A DNA stretch of 64,000 nt. Origin: UBA7657 sp049652985. GTDB taxonomy: Bacteria; Pseudomonadota; Alphaproteobacteria; Micavibrionales; Micavibrionaceae. The stretch is taken from NCBI GenBank assembly GCA_049652985.1, contig JBASFK010000010.1:1-64000 (forward strand), written 5' to 3'. The notes below the pieces were generated by a model. The model saw nothing but the letters and a program-made list of their open reading frames with translations. It ran no database searches and was not told where the DNA came from. Made by a program: the position numbers and the translations under genes. Positions 45,414 to 53,205 of the stretch are shown here, piece by piece (the stretch's first letter is position 1; each line of letters begins with the position of its first letter).

Positions 45414-45926
45414 TCAGTTGCCGCATTCCTTGCTGATGCGTTCATACGCGCCGGAAGAGCCCGACAGGCTGTATACATCTTTGGTCTTGGTGCCGCGCGA
45501 TGAAACGCCCGTGACCGTCATGCTGGTGCCCGAACGAATGGCGGCGGCGACCTTGTTGTCGTCCTCCGAGTCAACCGCCCAGGCGGTATCGTCTTTGGTG
45601 AACAGCATGAATTTCTGGCCGTCGATTTCAAGCACGGCGTCCGACGCGGGCTTATAGCTGTAGCCGGCGATATAACTGAATACGTTGCGGCTGCCTTCAC
45701 CGGGACGGTGCGTGATCAGCGCGTGAATGTCGCCGCGCGCTTTATATTCGCCTTCGTCTTTTTTCGGCTTGGAAGCCATATAGCAAACCTTATTGCCGCC
45801 TTCATCGAAGGCATAGGCATCCCAGTCGCCATAGGTTTGCAGAAGCCGCGGTTCGGCGGCGGAAACGGGGCCTGAAAAAACGCAAAGCGCCAGCAGGAAA
45901 AATATTAGAGACTTCTTATTTATCAT
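45414..45926 (-). CDS. IalB-family (invasion-associated locus B-like) periplasmic protein
   Basis: 170 residues with a signal peptide (cleavage near VSAAEP). The body matches the pattern of alphaproteobacterial IalB-like proteins: YGDWDAYAFDEGGNKVCYMASKP, then ALITHRPGEGSRNVFSYIAGY, FMLFTKDDTAWAVDSEDD, and the C-terminal TGVSSRGTKTKDVYSLSGSSGAYERISKEC. One Cys pair (VCYM and KECGN) probably forms a disulfide. IalB was named for erythrocyte invasion in Bartonella, but homologues are widespread in non-pathogens and the molecular role is unknown. Confidence 0.82.
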   Translation of the reverse strand: MINKKSLIFFLLALCVFSGPVSAAEPRLLQTYGDWDAYAFDEGGNKVCYMASKPKKDEGEYKARGDIHALITHRPGEGSRNVFSYIAGYSYKPASDAVLEIDGQKFMLFTKDDTAWAVDSEDDNKVAAAIRSGTSMTVTGVSSRGTKTKDVYSLSGSSGAYERISKECGN

Positions 45927-46029
45927 GGACCCAGTACCGTGTTAAATCTATTTCCATAAATAAAGAGGGGGATGACTAGGGAGTAAACCATATCTCTTAT
46001 CCCAGTGTAAGCCTAAAAAGTAAAAAAAT

Positions 46030-46059
46030 TGATCCGAAATCCTTACGAAAACGTAAAAA
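46030..46059 (+). promoter_or_regulatory. ECF-type (RpoE/ChrR-like) promoter of the sigma-factor gene
   Basis: TGATCC (46030-46035), 18-nt spacer, TAAAAA (46054-46059). TGATCC with about 18 nt to TAA is the promoter type read by sigma-E of Rhodobacter, so this is likely autoregulation. The same -35 and spacing occur before the YceI operon at 58518-58547. Confidence 0.6.
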
Positions 46060-46109
46060 CTACGTGGGTTATCCCATGGTTTTTTCTGGACCCGGAGCTA
46101 AAAAAGCCT

Positions 46110-46745
46110 ATGAATACAGCCATGGTGCAAAAAACCCGGGATATGGCCCTGGATACCCCCCTGCCGCCGCGGTCGGGACACCCCCCTTTGGCCGGTCCGG
46201 AAGGTGGTTTTGAGGCCCTGCTGCTGGACGTGGCAGGGAACCGTAACAAGGAAAGTTTTGTGCAGCTCTTTGAACATTTCGCCCCAAGGGTGAAGTCCTT
46301 TTTGATGAAGGGCGGCACCGCCGAAGACGTCGCCGACGAACTGGCGCAGGAAACCATGCTGACCGTCTGGAACAAGGCGCCCTCCTACAACCCTGCGCAA
46401 TCGGGTGCCAGCACCTGGATATTCACCATCGCCCGGAACAAGAAAATCGATGCGCTCCGCAAGACGGGCCGGTTCGAGGTTGCGCCCACCGATCCCGAGC
46501 TTATGGCCGCCGATGACTCGCCCGGCCGCGACATGATGCGCACCCAGGAAACCGAAGCCATGGCCGAAGCATTGAAAGAATTACCCGAGGAACAGGCCAT
46601 GTTATTGCGCCAATCCTTCTTCGAGGATAAATCCCACGCCGACATCGCAAAAGAAACCGGCCTGCCACTCGGCACCGTCAAATCGAGAATCCGCCTTGCG
46701 CTCGAGCGCCTGCGCAAAAACAAAACCGTTAGAGAGTTATGGTAG
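46110..46745 (+). CDS. rpoE: ECF RNA polymerase sigma factor (RpoE/ChrR group)
   Basis: About 211 residues from ATG 46110. The frame reads back to a TTG at 46029, but that would start inside the predicted promoter. Region 2 (LFEHFAPRVKSFLMKGGTAEDVADELAQETMLTVWNKA, then STWIFTIARNKKIDALRK) and region 4 (LKELPEEQAMLLRQSFFEDKSHADIAKETGLPLGTVKSRIRLALERLRK) are complete. The VWxKAxxYxP..GxxxTWIFTIARN form is that of the RpoE group paired with ChrR. The next gene, 7 bp downstream, encodes a ChrR-like partner. Confidence 0.92.
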   Translation: MNTAMVQKTRDMALDTPLPPRSGHPPLAGPEGGFEALLLDVAGNRNKESFVQLFEHFAPRVKSFLMKGGTAEDVADELAQETMLTVWNKAPSYNPAQSGASTWIFTIARNKKIDALRKTGRFEVAPTDPELMAADDSPGRDMMRTQETEAMAEALKELPEEQAMLLRQSFFEDKSHADIAKETGLPLGTVKSRIRLALERLRKNKTVRELW

Positions 46746-46752
46746 GGGAGTT

Positions 46753-47430
46753 ATGGCAGTGAACGAACAACAAGCCGCGCTGCAGGATGCGTATGAAACA
46801 TTGCTGCTGGGTTATGCCGCCGGTCTCCTCGACCAGGCGCAAAGCCTCATCGTCGCCAGCCATATCGCTCTCTCGCCCGAGGCGAAAGAAAAAGTGCACC
46901 AGTGCGAGACGCTCGGCGGCGCGCTGATGGAAAAATATTGCGAGCCGGTGAAAATGAAAAAGACCAGCCTGCAGAATGTTTTGAATCGCCTCGACGCGGT
47001 AGAAAACCGCGAAGAGCGTGAGGAAATGTATGAACTGATCTTCCCCGAAGGGCTTTCCATTCCGCTCTGCCTTAAGCGCTCCGTCGCCTGCCACGTGCGC
47101 AACTCGCGCTGGCGCGCCGTGCGCCCCGGCGTCCAGCGCTTCGAGCTTTCCCTCGAATGCAAGCAAAGCAGAACCAATTTCCTGAAGGCCGAGCGCGGTG
47201 TCGAGGCCCCGCGCATGGCACCGCGTGCGATGGAGCTCACGCTAATTCTCGACGGTGCGCTCTACGACCAGACGGGCCCGCACAAACGCGGCGACCTCGT
47301 CGTGCTCGATGAAACCTGCACCAATCTCGGCACCTCGTGCCGCCAGCACGGGGGGTTTTACATGGTGGTGACGTCAGGGCCGCAGATATCCGGCCTCGGG
47401 CGCCTCATCCAGCATCTCATGAGACTTTAA
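46753..47430 (+). CDS. ChrR-like anti-sigma factor with degenerate metal sites
   Basis: 225 residues from ATG 46753 (AGGGGAG site). The N-terminal helical anti-sigma domain (YETLLLGYAAGLLDQAQSLIVASHIALSPEAKEKVHQCETLGGALME) and C-terminal cupin-like domain (LTLILDGALYDQTGPHKRGDLVVLDE) give the ChrR layout, and position after the sigma gene supports the pairing. In ChrR the N-domain zinc uses H-x3-C-x2-C; here the positions read His37, Ser41, Ala44. In the cupin, the usual HxH before the ELTL strand is replaced by Met and Pro, and no His follows at the fourth ligand position. Signal sensing must differ from zinc-bound ChrR. Confidence 0.82.
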   Translation: MAVNEQQAALQDAYETLLLGYAAGLLDQAQSLIVASHIALSPEAKEKVHQCETLGGALMEKYCEPVKMKKTSLQNVLNRLDAVENREEREEMYELIFPEGLSIPLCLKRSVACHVRNSRWRAVRPGVQRFELSLECKQSRTNFLKAERGVEAPRMAPRAMELTLILDGALYDQTGPHKRGDLVVLDETCTNLGTSCRQHGGFYMVVTSGPQISGLGRLIQHLMRL

Positions 47431-47765
47431 TCGTTTAAATTACGGAACCGCTCGGCATCGCGATCAAACGCGTTCTGTGTGCGCTGGCGCTGGTTCTCGA
47501 ATTTTCGGGTGTTTTTCTGCTGATTCTGTTTCCAGCGCTGCTCATTTTTTTGTTGCTGCCGCTTAAGTTCGTTGATCCGTTGCTCATTTAGCCTTTTGAT
47601 TTTTGAATTCTGCTGCTGCTGTTCCCAGTGCTGGCGGTTTTTCTGTTTCTGTTGCTCGTTACGGGTTTCCTGCCCTTCCGTGACGCGGCTTTCGTAATTG
47701 CGCAGATTTTCCGCCTGCGCGGCCCACGGAATAAAAACCATCAAAATAAAAAGGAGGAATCTCAT
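47427..47765 (-). CDS. Gln/Asn/Arg-rich secreted coiled-coil protein
   Basis: 112 residues: a signal peptide (MRFLLFILMVFIPWAAQA) and then about 93 residues almost wholly of Gln, Asn, Arg, Lys and Glu, with heptad-like Leu spacing (KRLNEQRINELKRQQQKNEQRWKQNQQKN). No family is recognised. Such sequences form single long helices or coiled coils; a role as a periplasmic spacer or peptidoglycan-associated helix is possible but unproven. The start is coupled by ATGA to the end of the upstream methyltransferase gene. Confidence 0.65.
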   Translation of the reverse strand: MRFLLFILMVFIPWAAQAENLRNYESRVTEGQETRNEQQKQKNRQHWEQQQQNSKIKRLNEQRINELKRQQQKNEQRWKQNQQKNTRKFENQRQRTQNAFDRDAERFRNLND

Positions 47766-48301
47766 TTCTTCTTCGTCCTGACTTTCCTGCGATGCAATCC
47801 GAACACAAGTTTTTCCGGCTGCTCGGCCGGGCCGCCCGCGCGCACCGGCCGCTCGGCGAAACGCCCCATCGACAGCAGCCTGTCATACATCACAATCGCG
47901 CCCGCCACGCCGACATTCACGCAGAATTTCATCGGAATTTTGATGACATGGTCGCAACGCTCGACTAATGCGGGCGACAGGCTTCCCATCTCCGGCCCCA
48001 GAACATACGCCGCGCGTAACGGGTGACGGAAACTCGGCAAATCGATTGAATCTTCAACCAGTTCCACGCCGACCAGCACGCAGCCCTTCGGCAGCTCCAT
48101 ATCTTCTATCGTCTTGAACTGGTGATAAGGCAAATGATCGAACGAATCCGCCGTGTCCGACATGCGCAGCTTATGCAGATCAAGCTCGCTGTTGATTGTG
48201 AAGAAAAAACTCGCCCCGAACGCGTGCGCCGAGCGCACAAGGTTGCCCGCGTTATATTCCTTGCTGATCTGCTCGACACCGATTCCGAAATACCCGCGCA
48301 T
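47762..48301 (-). CDS. TrmH/SpoU-family RNA 2'-O-methyltransferase
   Basis: 179 residues with the SPOUT knot: GIGVEQISKEYNAGNLVRSAHAFGASFFFTI at the start, RAAYVLGPEMGSLSPALVERCDHVIKIPM and CVNVGVAGAIVMYDRLLSMG (SAM-binding knot). The NxG/N-L-x-R-S-A signature marks the TrmH class, which methylates the 2'-OH in tRNA or rRNA. The C-terminus is extended by a basic tail (RRKVRTKKK) that could bind RNA. The target nucleotide is not predictable. The start overlaps the upstream acetoacetyl-CoA synthetase stop by 1 bp (TAATG). Confidence 0.88.
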   Translation of the reverse strand: MRGYFGIGVEQISKEYNAGNLVRSAHAFGASFFFTINSELDLHKLRMSDTADSFDHLPYHQFKTIEDMELPKGCVLVGVELVEDSIDLPSFRHPLRAAYVLGPEMGSLSPALVERCDHVIKIPMKFCVNVGVAGAIVMYDRLLSMGRFAERPVRAGGPAEQPEKLVFGLHRRKVRTKKK

Positions 48302-50289
48302 TAGCCGCCATATTTCCGTGCAAGATCTACACCGATTTTTTCGAAATTTTTCACCAGTTCCTCGCCATACAGTGACGCATTGGGAATCGATTTTCCGTTC
48401 ACGATTTTTTTCATCACGACCTCTGCGATCTTCCCGTTCGGCGTTTTAAGCACGCCCGGCACGGCAATAATTTCAGTTGGAATCGCGTAAGGGGTGATAT
48501 TATCTTTTACCGCTTTTTTAATTGCGGTTTTTAAATCCTCCGGCACTTCGTTCGCGCCGTCCGGCAGTGCCAAAAATAAAACCGTGATCGTCTGCTTGTT
48601 ATTAGGGCGCGTGAAATCGATCACTGCCGCTTCCTTAAAACGGTTACCGAACGGTTTCAACTGATCGTAAATCGCCACCGTGCCGATGCGCACACCGTTC
48701 TGGTTCAGCGTCGCGTCCGAACGCCCGATGATCACGAGTTGCCCCTCGGTAGTCTTCTCGATGGAATCGCCGTGCCGCCAAACTTTCTTGCCCTGATAGA
48801 ATTCGAAATATTCGGCGCTATACCGCTCGCCTTTTTCATCGTCGACGAAACGCAGCGGCATCGACGGAAACGCATTCGCGCACACCATCTCGCCAGCATC
48901 CACGGGCTTGCCGTCATCGTCCCACACCTGCACGTCGCAGCCAAGCATCGGCCCGTTGATCTGCCCGGCATAGGTCGGCGTGAACGCATTGCCGCCGAGG
49001 AAACAGCCGACAATATCCGTGCCGCCGGAAATGCTCCCGATCTTCACGTTGTCCTTCACCGCGCCATGGATGAATTCAAATCCCTGTTTCGGCAGAACCG
49101 CGCCCGTTGACATGATCACCCGCAGACCGGAAAGATCATAGCGCTCGCGCGGCAAAATCTTCGCCTGCTCCCAGCTCAGGATCAGCGGTGCCGCGCTGCC
49201 ATGATGCGTGCAGCCGTTCGATGTCGTGAATTCCCACTGTGCATACGCATCCGGATAGGCCGGGTTGCCGTCATACATCAAAACCGTCGCGCCCACGGAA
49301 AGCGCGCCCGCCAGCCAGTTCCACATCATCCAGCTCGGCGTCGCGTGATAAAAAACCCGGTCGCCCGGTCGCACGTCACAGTGAAGCAGATATTCGCTGA
49401 AATGTTTCAGCATCACGCCGCCGGTCGAATGCTCGAAACATTTCGGCTTGCCGGTGCTGCCCGATGAAAACAGGATATAAAGCGGGTGATTGAAATCGCG
49501 GCGCACAAATTTCAGCGGCTGCGGCTCGATCCCGGCGGTCAGCTCACAGACACCATCCTTTAATAGAACGATTTTCTCCAGCGACTCGATTTCCTTGCGC
49601 GCGCTTTCGATAACCGCGGCGCGACTGATCGTTTTATCGCCATGAGTATAGCCCTCCGCCGTGATCAGAATCTTGGGCCGCACCTGTTTGAAGCGGTTGA
49701 TCAGGTCGGCCTGCCCCATCTCCATCCCCGCCGAGGCAAACACAGCGCCGATATTCGACGCCGCGAGTAAAATCACCACCGTCTCTGGAACATTCGGCAG
49801 ATAAACCGCGACGCGGTCACCCTCCACGACTCCCGCCGCCTCCAGCGCCTGCTGCCAGATGCTCACCTCGTGGCATAAATCTTCCCATGTCAGGACGCGG
49901 TCCGGTCCGTTCTGCGTGCGCGCAATAATCGCCGGGTCGTCGGGTTTTTTATGCACCCGGTACAGCAGATTTTCCGCGTATGAAATTTTACTGTCCGGAA
50001 AAAACCGTGCCCACGGCACGTCTTTGATTTTTTCGATAACTTTTGTGCCCTTGTCGCCGATCACGCCGGAAAAATCCCATACCGCGTCCCAGAATTTCTC
50101 GGGCTCGCTCACCGACCACGCATGCAGCTTCAAAAATGCCGCATGGTCATAACCGCCGAATGGCCCCGCACCCCGCGCCTCGACAAAACGCACGAAATCG
50201 CCCAGCCGCGACTCTTCCGCACCGTTTTGCGCCGGGTCCCACAAAAGGGTTGATGCCTTTGATTGCGTATCGGAAAGTGCTACGTTCAT
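48301..50289 (-). CDS. acetoacetyl-CoA synthetase
   Basis: 662 residues from ATG 50289. It is an ANL-superfamily acyl-CoA ligase with the acetyl-CoA-synthetase N-domain (VRFVEARGAGPFGGYDHAAFLKLHAWSVSEPEKFWDAVWDF). AMP-binding core motifs are ILFSSGSTGKPKCFEHSTGG, SISGGTDIVGCF and WRHGDSIEKTTEGQLVIIGRSDATLNQNGVRIG. The C-terminus has PNGKIAEVVMKKIVNG with the catalytic Lys. The STGGV..KH pattern identifies acetoacetyl-CoA synthetases, which activate acetoacetate with ATP, linking ketone-body or PHB breakdown to acetyl-CoA. The 3-hydroxybutyrate dehydrogenase at 24957-25757 would supply the substrate. Confidence 0.92.
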   Translation of the reverse strand: MNVALSDTQSKASTLLWDPAQNGAEESRLGDFVRFVEARGAGPFGGYDHAAFLKLHAWSVSEPEKFWDAVWDFSGVIGDKGTKVIEKIKDVPWARFFPDSKISYAENLLYRVHKKPDDPAIIARTQNGPDRVLTWEDLCHEVSIWQQALEAAGVVEGDRVAVYLPNVPETVVILLAASNIGAVFASAGMEMGQADLINRFKQVRPKILITAEGYTHGDKTISRAAVIESARKEIESLEKIVLLKDGVCELTAGIEPQPLKFVRRDFNHPLYILFSSGSTGKPKCFEHSTGGVMLKHFSEYLLHCDVRPGDRVFYHATPSWMMWNWLAGALSVGATVLMYDGNPAYPDAYAQWEFTTSNGCTHHGSAAPLILSWEQAKILPRERYDLSGLRVIMSTGAVLPKQGFEFIHGAVKDNVKIGSISGGTDIVGCFLGGNAFTPTYAGQINGPMLGCDVQVWDDDGKPVDAGEMVCANAFPSMPLRFVDDEKGERYSAEYFEFYQGKKVWRHGDSIEKTTEGQLVIIGRSDATLNQNGVRIGTVAIYDQLKPFGNRFKEAAVIDFTRPNNKQTITVLFLALPDGANEVPEDLKTAIKKAVKDNITPYAIPTEIIAVPGVLKTPNGKIAEVVMKKIVNGKSIPNASLYGEELVKNFEKIGVDLARKYGG

Positions 50290-50340
50290 ACGGGTCAGTC
50301 TTTCCGGGCTGGCCGGGCAAGTCAAGCATATAGGGGATTC

Positions 50341-52419
50341 ATGCGCCGTGTTTTAAAAGCCTGCTTGTTCAGCCTTTTTCTTATATTGAGCAGCGTCCCT
50401 GCAATCGCCCAGGACGGTGAAGGCCCCTACGTCCATATTCGCCTCGTCCCCGAGGGTGTGATAAAGCCCGGCGGTGAAATATATGTCGCGATCGAACAAT
50501 CCATCGCGCCCGGCTGGCACACATACTGGAAAAATCCCGGCGATTCCGGCGCGGCCCCGCGCGTGAAATGGGCCCTGCCCGCCGGTTTCGAAGTCGGTGA
50601 AATCGAATGGCCCGTACCGCACAAACTCCCTTACGGCCCGCTCCTGAATTACGGCTACGAGGATGGCGTCATCCTGCTGCAGAAAATCCGCGCGCCTGCT
50701 GAACTGGTCGAAGGCCCGGTAACACTCAAGGCCGAGATCGATGTGCTGGTCTGCAAGGAAATCTGCATTCCCGAAAGCGGAACATATGAAGTCATCCTGA
50801 ACGGCCCCGATTCCTCCAGCGCCGACAACACCGAATATTTTGAAAACGCGCGCAGCAAAATGCCGGCGCCTGCTCCCGGTCACGCCACCTACGCCGAGCA
50901 GGGCGGCACATTCGTTATCGAGATGGCTGTAGCATGGCCCCAGACCATCAAGCGCTATGATTACATTCCCGCGGAATGGGGCATCGTCGAGATCACCGCG
51001 CCAAGTGAAATCAAGATTGAAGGCGGACGCCTGGTCATCAAACAACCGCGCGGCCAGCGCGCGTTAAGTGAGGTGAAGGAAGTCCCAGGCCTCCTGCTCT
51101 GGAGCATGGAAGATACCGGCCCGATGAATGCCTATGCGTTCACCGCCGCAGTATCGAACACGCCGCCAGCGGCAACGCCTGTGCCCGCGCCAAATGCTGC
51201 GCCTGCTGAATCTCTCATTGTTGTTCTTTTCTTCGCGCTGCTCGGCGGGATGATTTTGAATTTGATGCCTTGCGTTTTCCCGGTCCTCTCGATCAAGGCA
51301 CTTGGCCTCGTAAAAATCGCCGAGAAACACCCGGCGAAAGCGCGCCTTCACGGCCTTGCCTACACCGCCGGCGTGATTTTAAGTTTCCTCGGCATCGCCG
51401 GGCTGCTGATGGCGCTGAAATCCGGCGGCGCGCAGATCGGCTGGGGATTTCAATTACAAAATCCTGAAATCGTTACCGCGCTGGCGTGGCTGTTTTTCAT
51501 CATCGGCCTCAACCTCTCCGGCATTTTTGAAATCGGCGGCCATTTCGGCAATGTCGGCAACAAACTCACTCAAGGCAACACGCCCGGTCATTCCTTTTTT
51601 ACCGGTGCCCTGGCCACGCTGGTCGCTACACCCTGCACCGCGCCCTTCATGGGCGTCGCGCTCGGCTTTGCATTAACGCAGCATGCCGCCATCGGTCTTC
51701 TCGTTTTCGCCGCGCTTGGCTTCGGTCTTGCGCTGCCTTATCTCGCTTTATCTTTCATTCCAGCGCTGCAGAAAATTTTGCCCAAGCCCGGCGCGTGGAT
51801 GCATACCTTCAAACAGCTTCTCGCCTTTCCTATGTACGCCTCTGCCGCGTGGCTGATCTGGATTCTCAGTCAGCAATCCGGGCAGATGGGTGTGTTCGCC
51901 GCGCTGATGGGGCTCGTGTTCATTGCGTTCGGTATCTGGCTGCTACGCCACGAGCCCGCAAAGCTACTCTGGAAAAATCTTGTGCGCCTGTTCGCCATTC
52001 TCGCCTTCCTCGCTGCGCTGATGCTCATTCCAGGCGGCACCCAGAAACCCGAGGAAGCGGCGGGCTTCGGCGAAACATGGTCGCCGCAAAAACTCTCTCA
52101 TCTTCTTGAACGCAGCGATCCTGTCTTTGTCGAGATGACCGCCGCCTGGTGCATTACATGCAAGGTCAATCACGCCGTTGCGATCAATATTCCCTCCACG
52201 CGCAGGTTATTCGAGGATAAAAACGTAAAATACCTGATCGGCGACTGGACCAGCCAGGACCCGAAAATTACAGAATATCTTAATGAATTTGGCCGCGGCG
52301 GTGTCCCGATCTATGTGTATTACGGTCCGCGCGTCAATAACGGCGAAAGACCCGCGCCTGTCCTGCTGCCGCAGATTTTAACGCCGGGCATCGTTGCGAA
52401 AACGGTAAACGGCAACTAG
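50341..52419 (+). CDS. DsbD/ScsB-like thiol:disulfide interchange membrane protein
   Basis: 692 residues from ATG 50341 (AGGGG site). Signal peptide (ending PAIAQ), N-terminal periplasmic domain (about 25-280) with VCKEICIP (Cys-x3-Cys as in ScsB-type alpha domains), then about eight helices. The transmembrane Cys pair is visible in LMPCVFPVLSIK and TLVATPCTAPFMG. A C-terminal thioredoxin-like domain has active site MTAAWCITCKVNH. The order alpha-beta-gamma moves electrons from cytoplasmic thioredoxin to periplasmic targets. A secreted redoxin follows 27 bp later. It diverges from the acetoacetyl-CoA synthetase with only 51 bp between starts. Confidence 0.9.
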   Translation: MRRVLKACLFSLFLILSSVPAIAQDGEGPYVHIRLVPEGVIKPGGEIYVAIEQSIAPGWHTYWKNPGDSGAAPRVKWALPAGFEVGEIEWPVPHKLPYGPLLNYGYEDGVILLQKIRAPAELVEGPVTLKAEIDVLVCKEICIPESGTYEVILNGPDSSSADNTEYFENARSKMPAPAPGHATYAEQGGTFVIEMAVAWPQTIKRYDYIPAEWGIVEITAPSEIKIEGGRLVIKQPRGQRALSEVKEVPGLLLWSMEDTGPMNAYAFTAAVSNTPPAATPVPAPNAAPAESLIVVLFFALLGGMILNLMPCVFPVLSIKALGLVKIAEKHPAKARLHGLAYTAGVILSFLGIAGLLMALKSGGAQIGWGFQLQNPEIVTALAWLFFIIGLNLSGIFEIGGHFGNVGNKLTQGNTPGHSFFTGALATLVATPCTAPFMGVALGFALTQHAAIGLLVFAALGFGLALPYLALSFIPALQKILPKPGAWMHTFKQLLAFPMYASAAWLIWILSQQSGQMGVFAALMGLVFIAFGIWLLRHEPAKLLWKNLVRLFAILAFLAALMLIPGGTQKPEEAAGFGETWSPQKLSHLLERSDPVFVEMTAAWCITCKVNHAVAINIPSTRRLFEDKNVKYLIGDWTSQDPKITEYLNEFGRGGVPIYVYYGPRVNNGERPAPVLLPQILTPGIVAKTVNGN

Positions 52420-52446
52420 ATTAACATTCTAACAAAGGAGAGACCC

Positions 52447-53058
52447 ATGAATAGATTTCTAGCCACGATTATGGCGGCTGCTACTTTGGCATTTGCCGTA
52501 CCTGCAATCGCCGCGCCCGCCGTCGGTAGTCCCGCGCCGGATTTTTCTGCCATCGACGTCAACGGCAAGGCCGTCAAGCTCGCCGATCTGAAAGGTAAAA
52601 TTGTCGTCCTCGAATGGACGAACAATGAATGCCCCTACGTGAAAAAACATTACGGCAGCGGCAATATGCAGAAAACCCAGAAAGAAGCGACCGCCAAAGG
52701 GGTTGAATGGATCACCGTCAATTCCAGCGCGCCGGGCCGCCAGGGTCACGTCAGCGCTGAAGACGCGAAAAAGATCATGACCGAAGCGGGCGCCGCGCCG
52801 TCCGCTGAAATCCTCGACGAGGACGGCAAGATCGGCAAAGCGTACGACGCCAAGACCACGCCGCACATGTTCGTGATCGACAAGGAAGGCACGCTCGCCT
52901 ATGCAGGCGCGATCGACGACAACCCCTCGCCCAAACCTGAGGATGCCGCCACGGCGAAAAACTATGTCCTCGCCGCGCTGAATGATCTCGAGGCCGGCAC
53001 TCCTGTCGAAACCCCGACTTCCCAGCCTTATGGCTGCGCCGTGAAATATGGTGACTAA
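52447..53058 (+). CDS. secreted redoxin (AhpC/TSA-like thioredoxin-fold protein)
   Basis: 203 residues with a signal peptide (cleavage near AIAAPA). The redoxin domain begins VGSPAPDFSAIDVNGKAVKLADLKGKIVVLEWTNNECPYVKKHY, with a single peroxidatic-type Cys in NECPYVKKHY. The cis-Pro loop is TTPHMFVIDKEG. A second Cys (YGCAVKYGD) near the C-terminus could act in resolution. An AAGGAG site precedes it. Its place behind the DsbD-like gene suggests it is a periplasmic client or partner. A terminator follows. Confidence 0.88.
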   Translation: MNRFLATIMAAATLAFAVPAIAAPAVGSPAPDFSAIDVNGKAVKLADLKGKIVVLEWTNNECPYVKKHYGSGNMQKTQKEATAKGVEWITVNSSAPGRQGHVSAEDAKKIMTEAGAAPSAEILDEDGKIGKAYDAKTTPHMFVIDKEGTLAYAGAIDDNPSPKPEDAATAKNYVLAALNDLEAGTPVETPTSQPYGCAVKYGD

Positions 53059-53086
53059 ATACGGCGATTAATCCTTAACTCATTTA

Positions 53087-53120
53087 AAAACCCCTCCCCG
53101 GCAACGGCAGAGGGGTTTTT
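53087..53120 (+). terminator. Rho-independent terminator of the dsbD-like/redoxin operon
   Basis: AAAACCCCT (53087-53095) pairs with AGGGGTTTT (from 53111), loop 15 nt, followed by further T residues. One of only three clear intrinsic terminators seen in the window. Confidence 0.85.
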
Positions 53121-53205
53121 CTTTTACATCCAGGGCGAATTCAATTATGGTATATAGGAGCAGCCCGTCCCGCTCCCCGCATTGTTTTTACCCAATTTTT
53201 TCAAC

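Noticed and set aside
47427..47765. The Gln-rich protein as a prion-like or phase-separating protein
   Set aside because: The charged Arg/Lys/Glu content and Leu heptads predict a helix or coiled coil, and the signal peptide sends it out of the cytoplasm; no evidence for aggregation.
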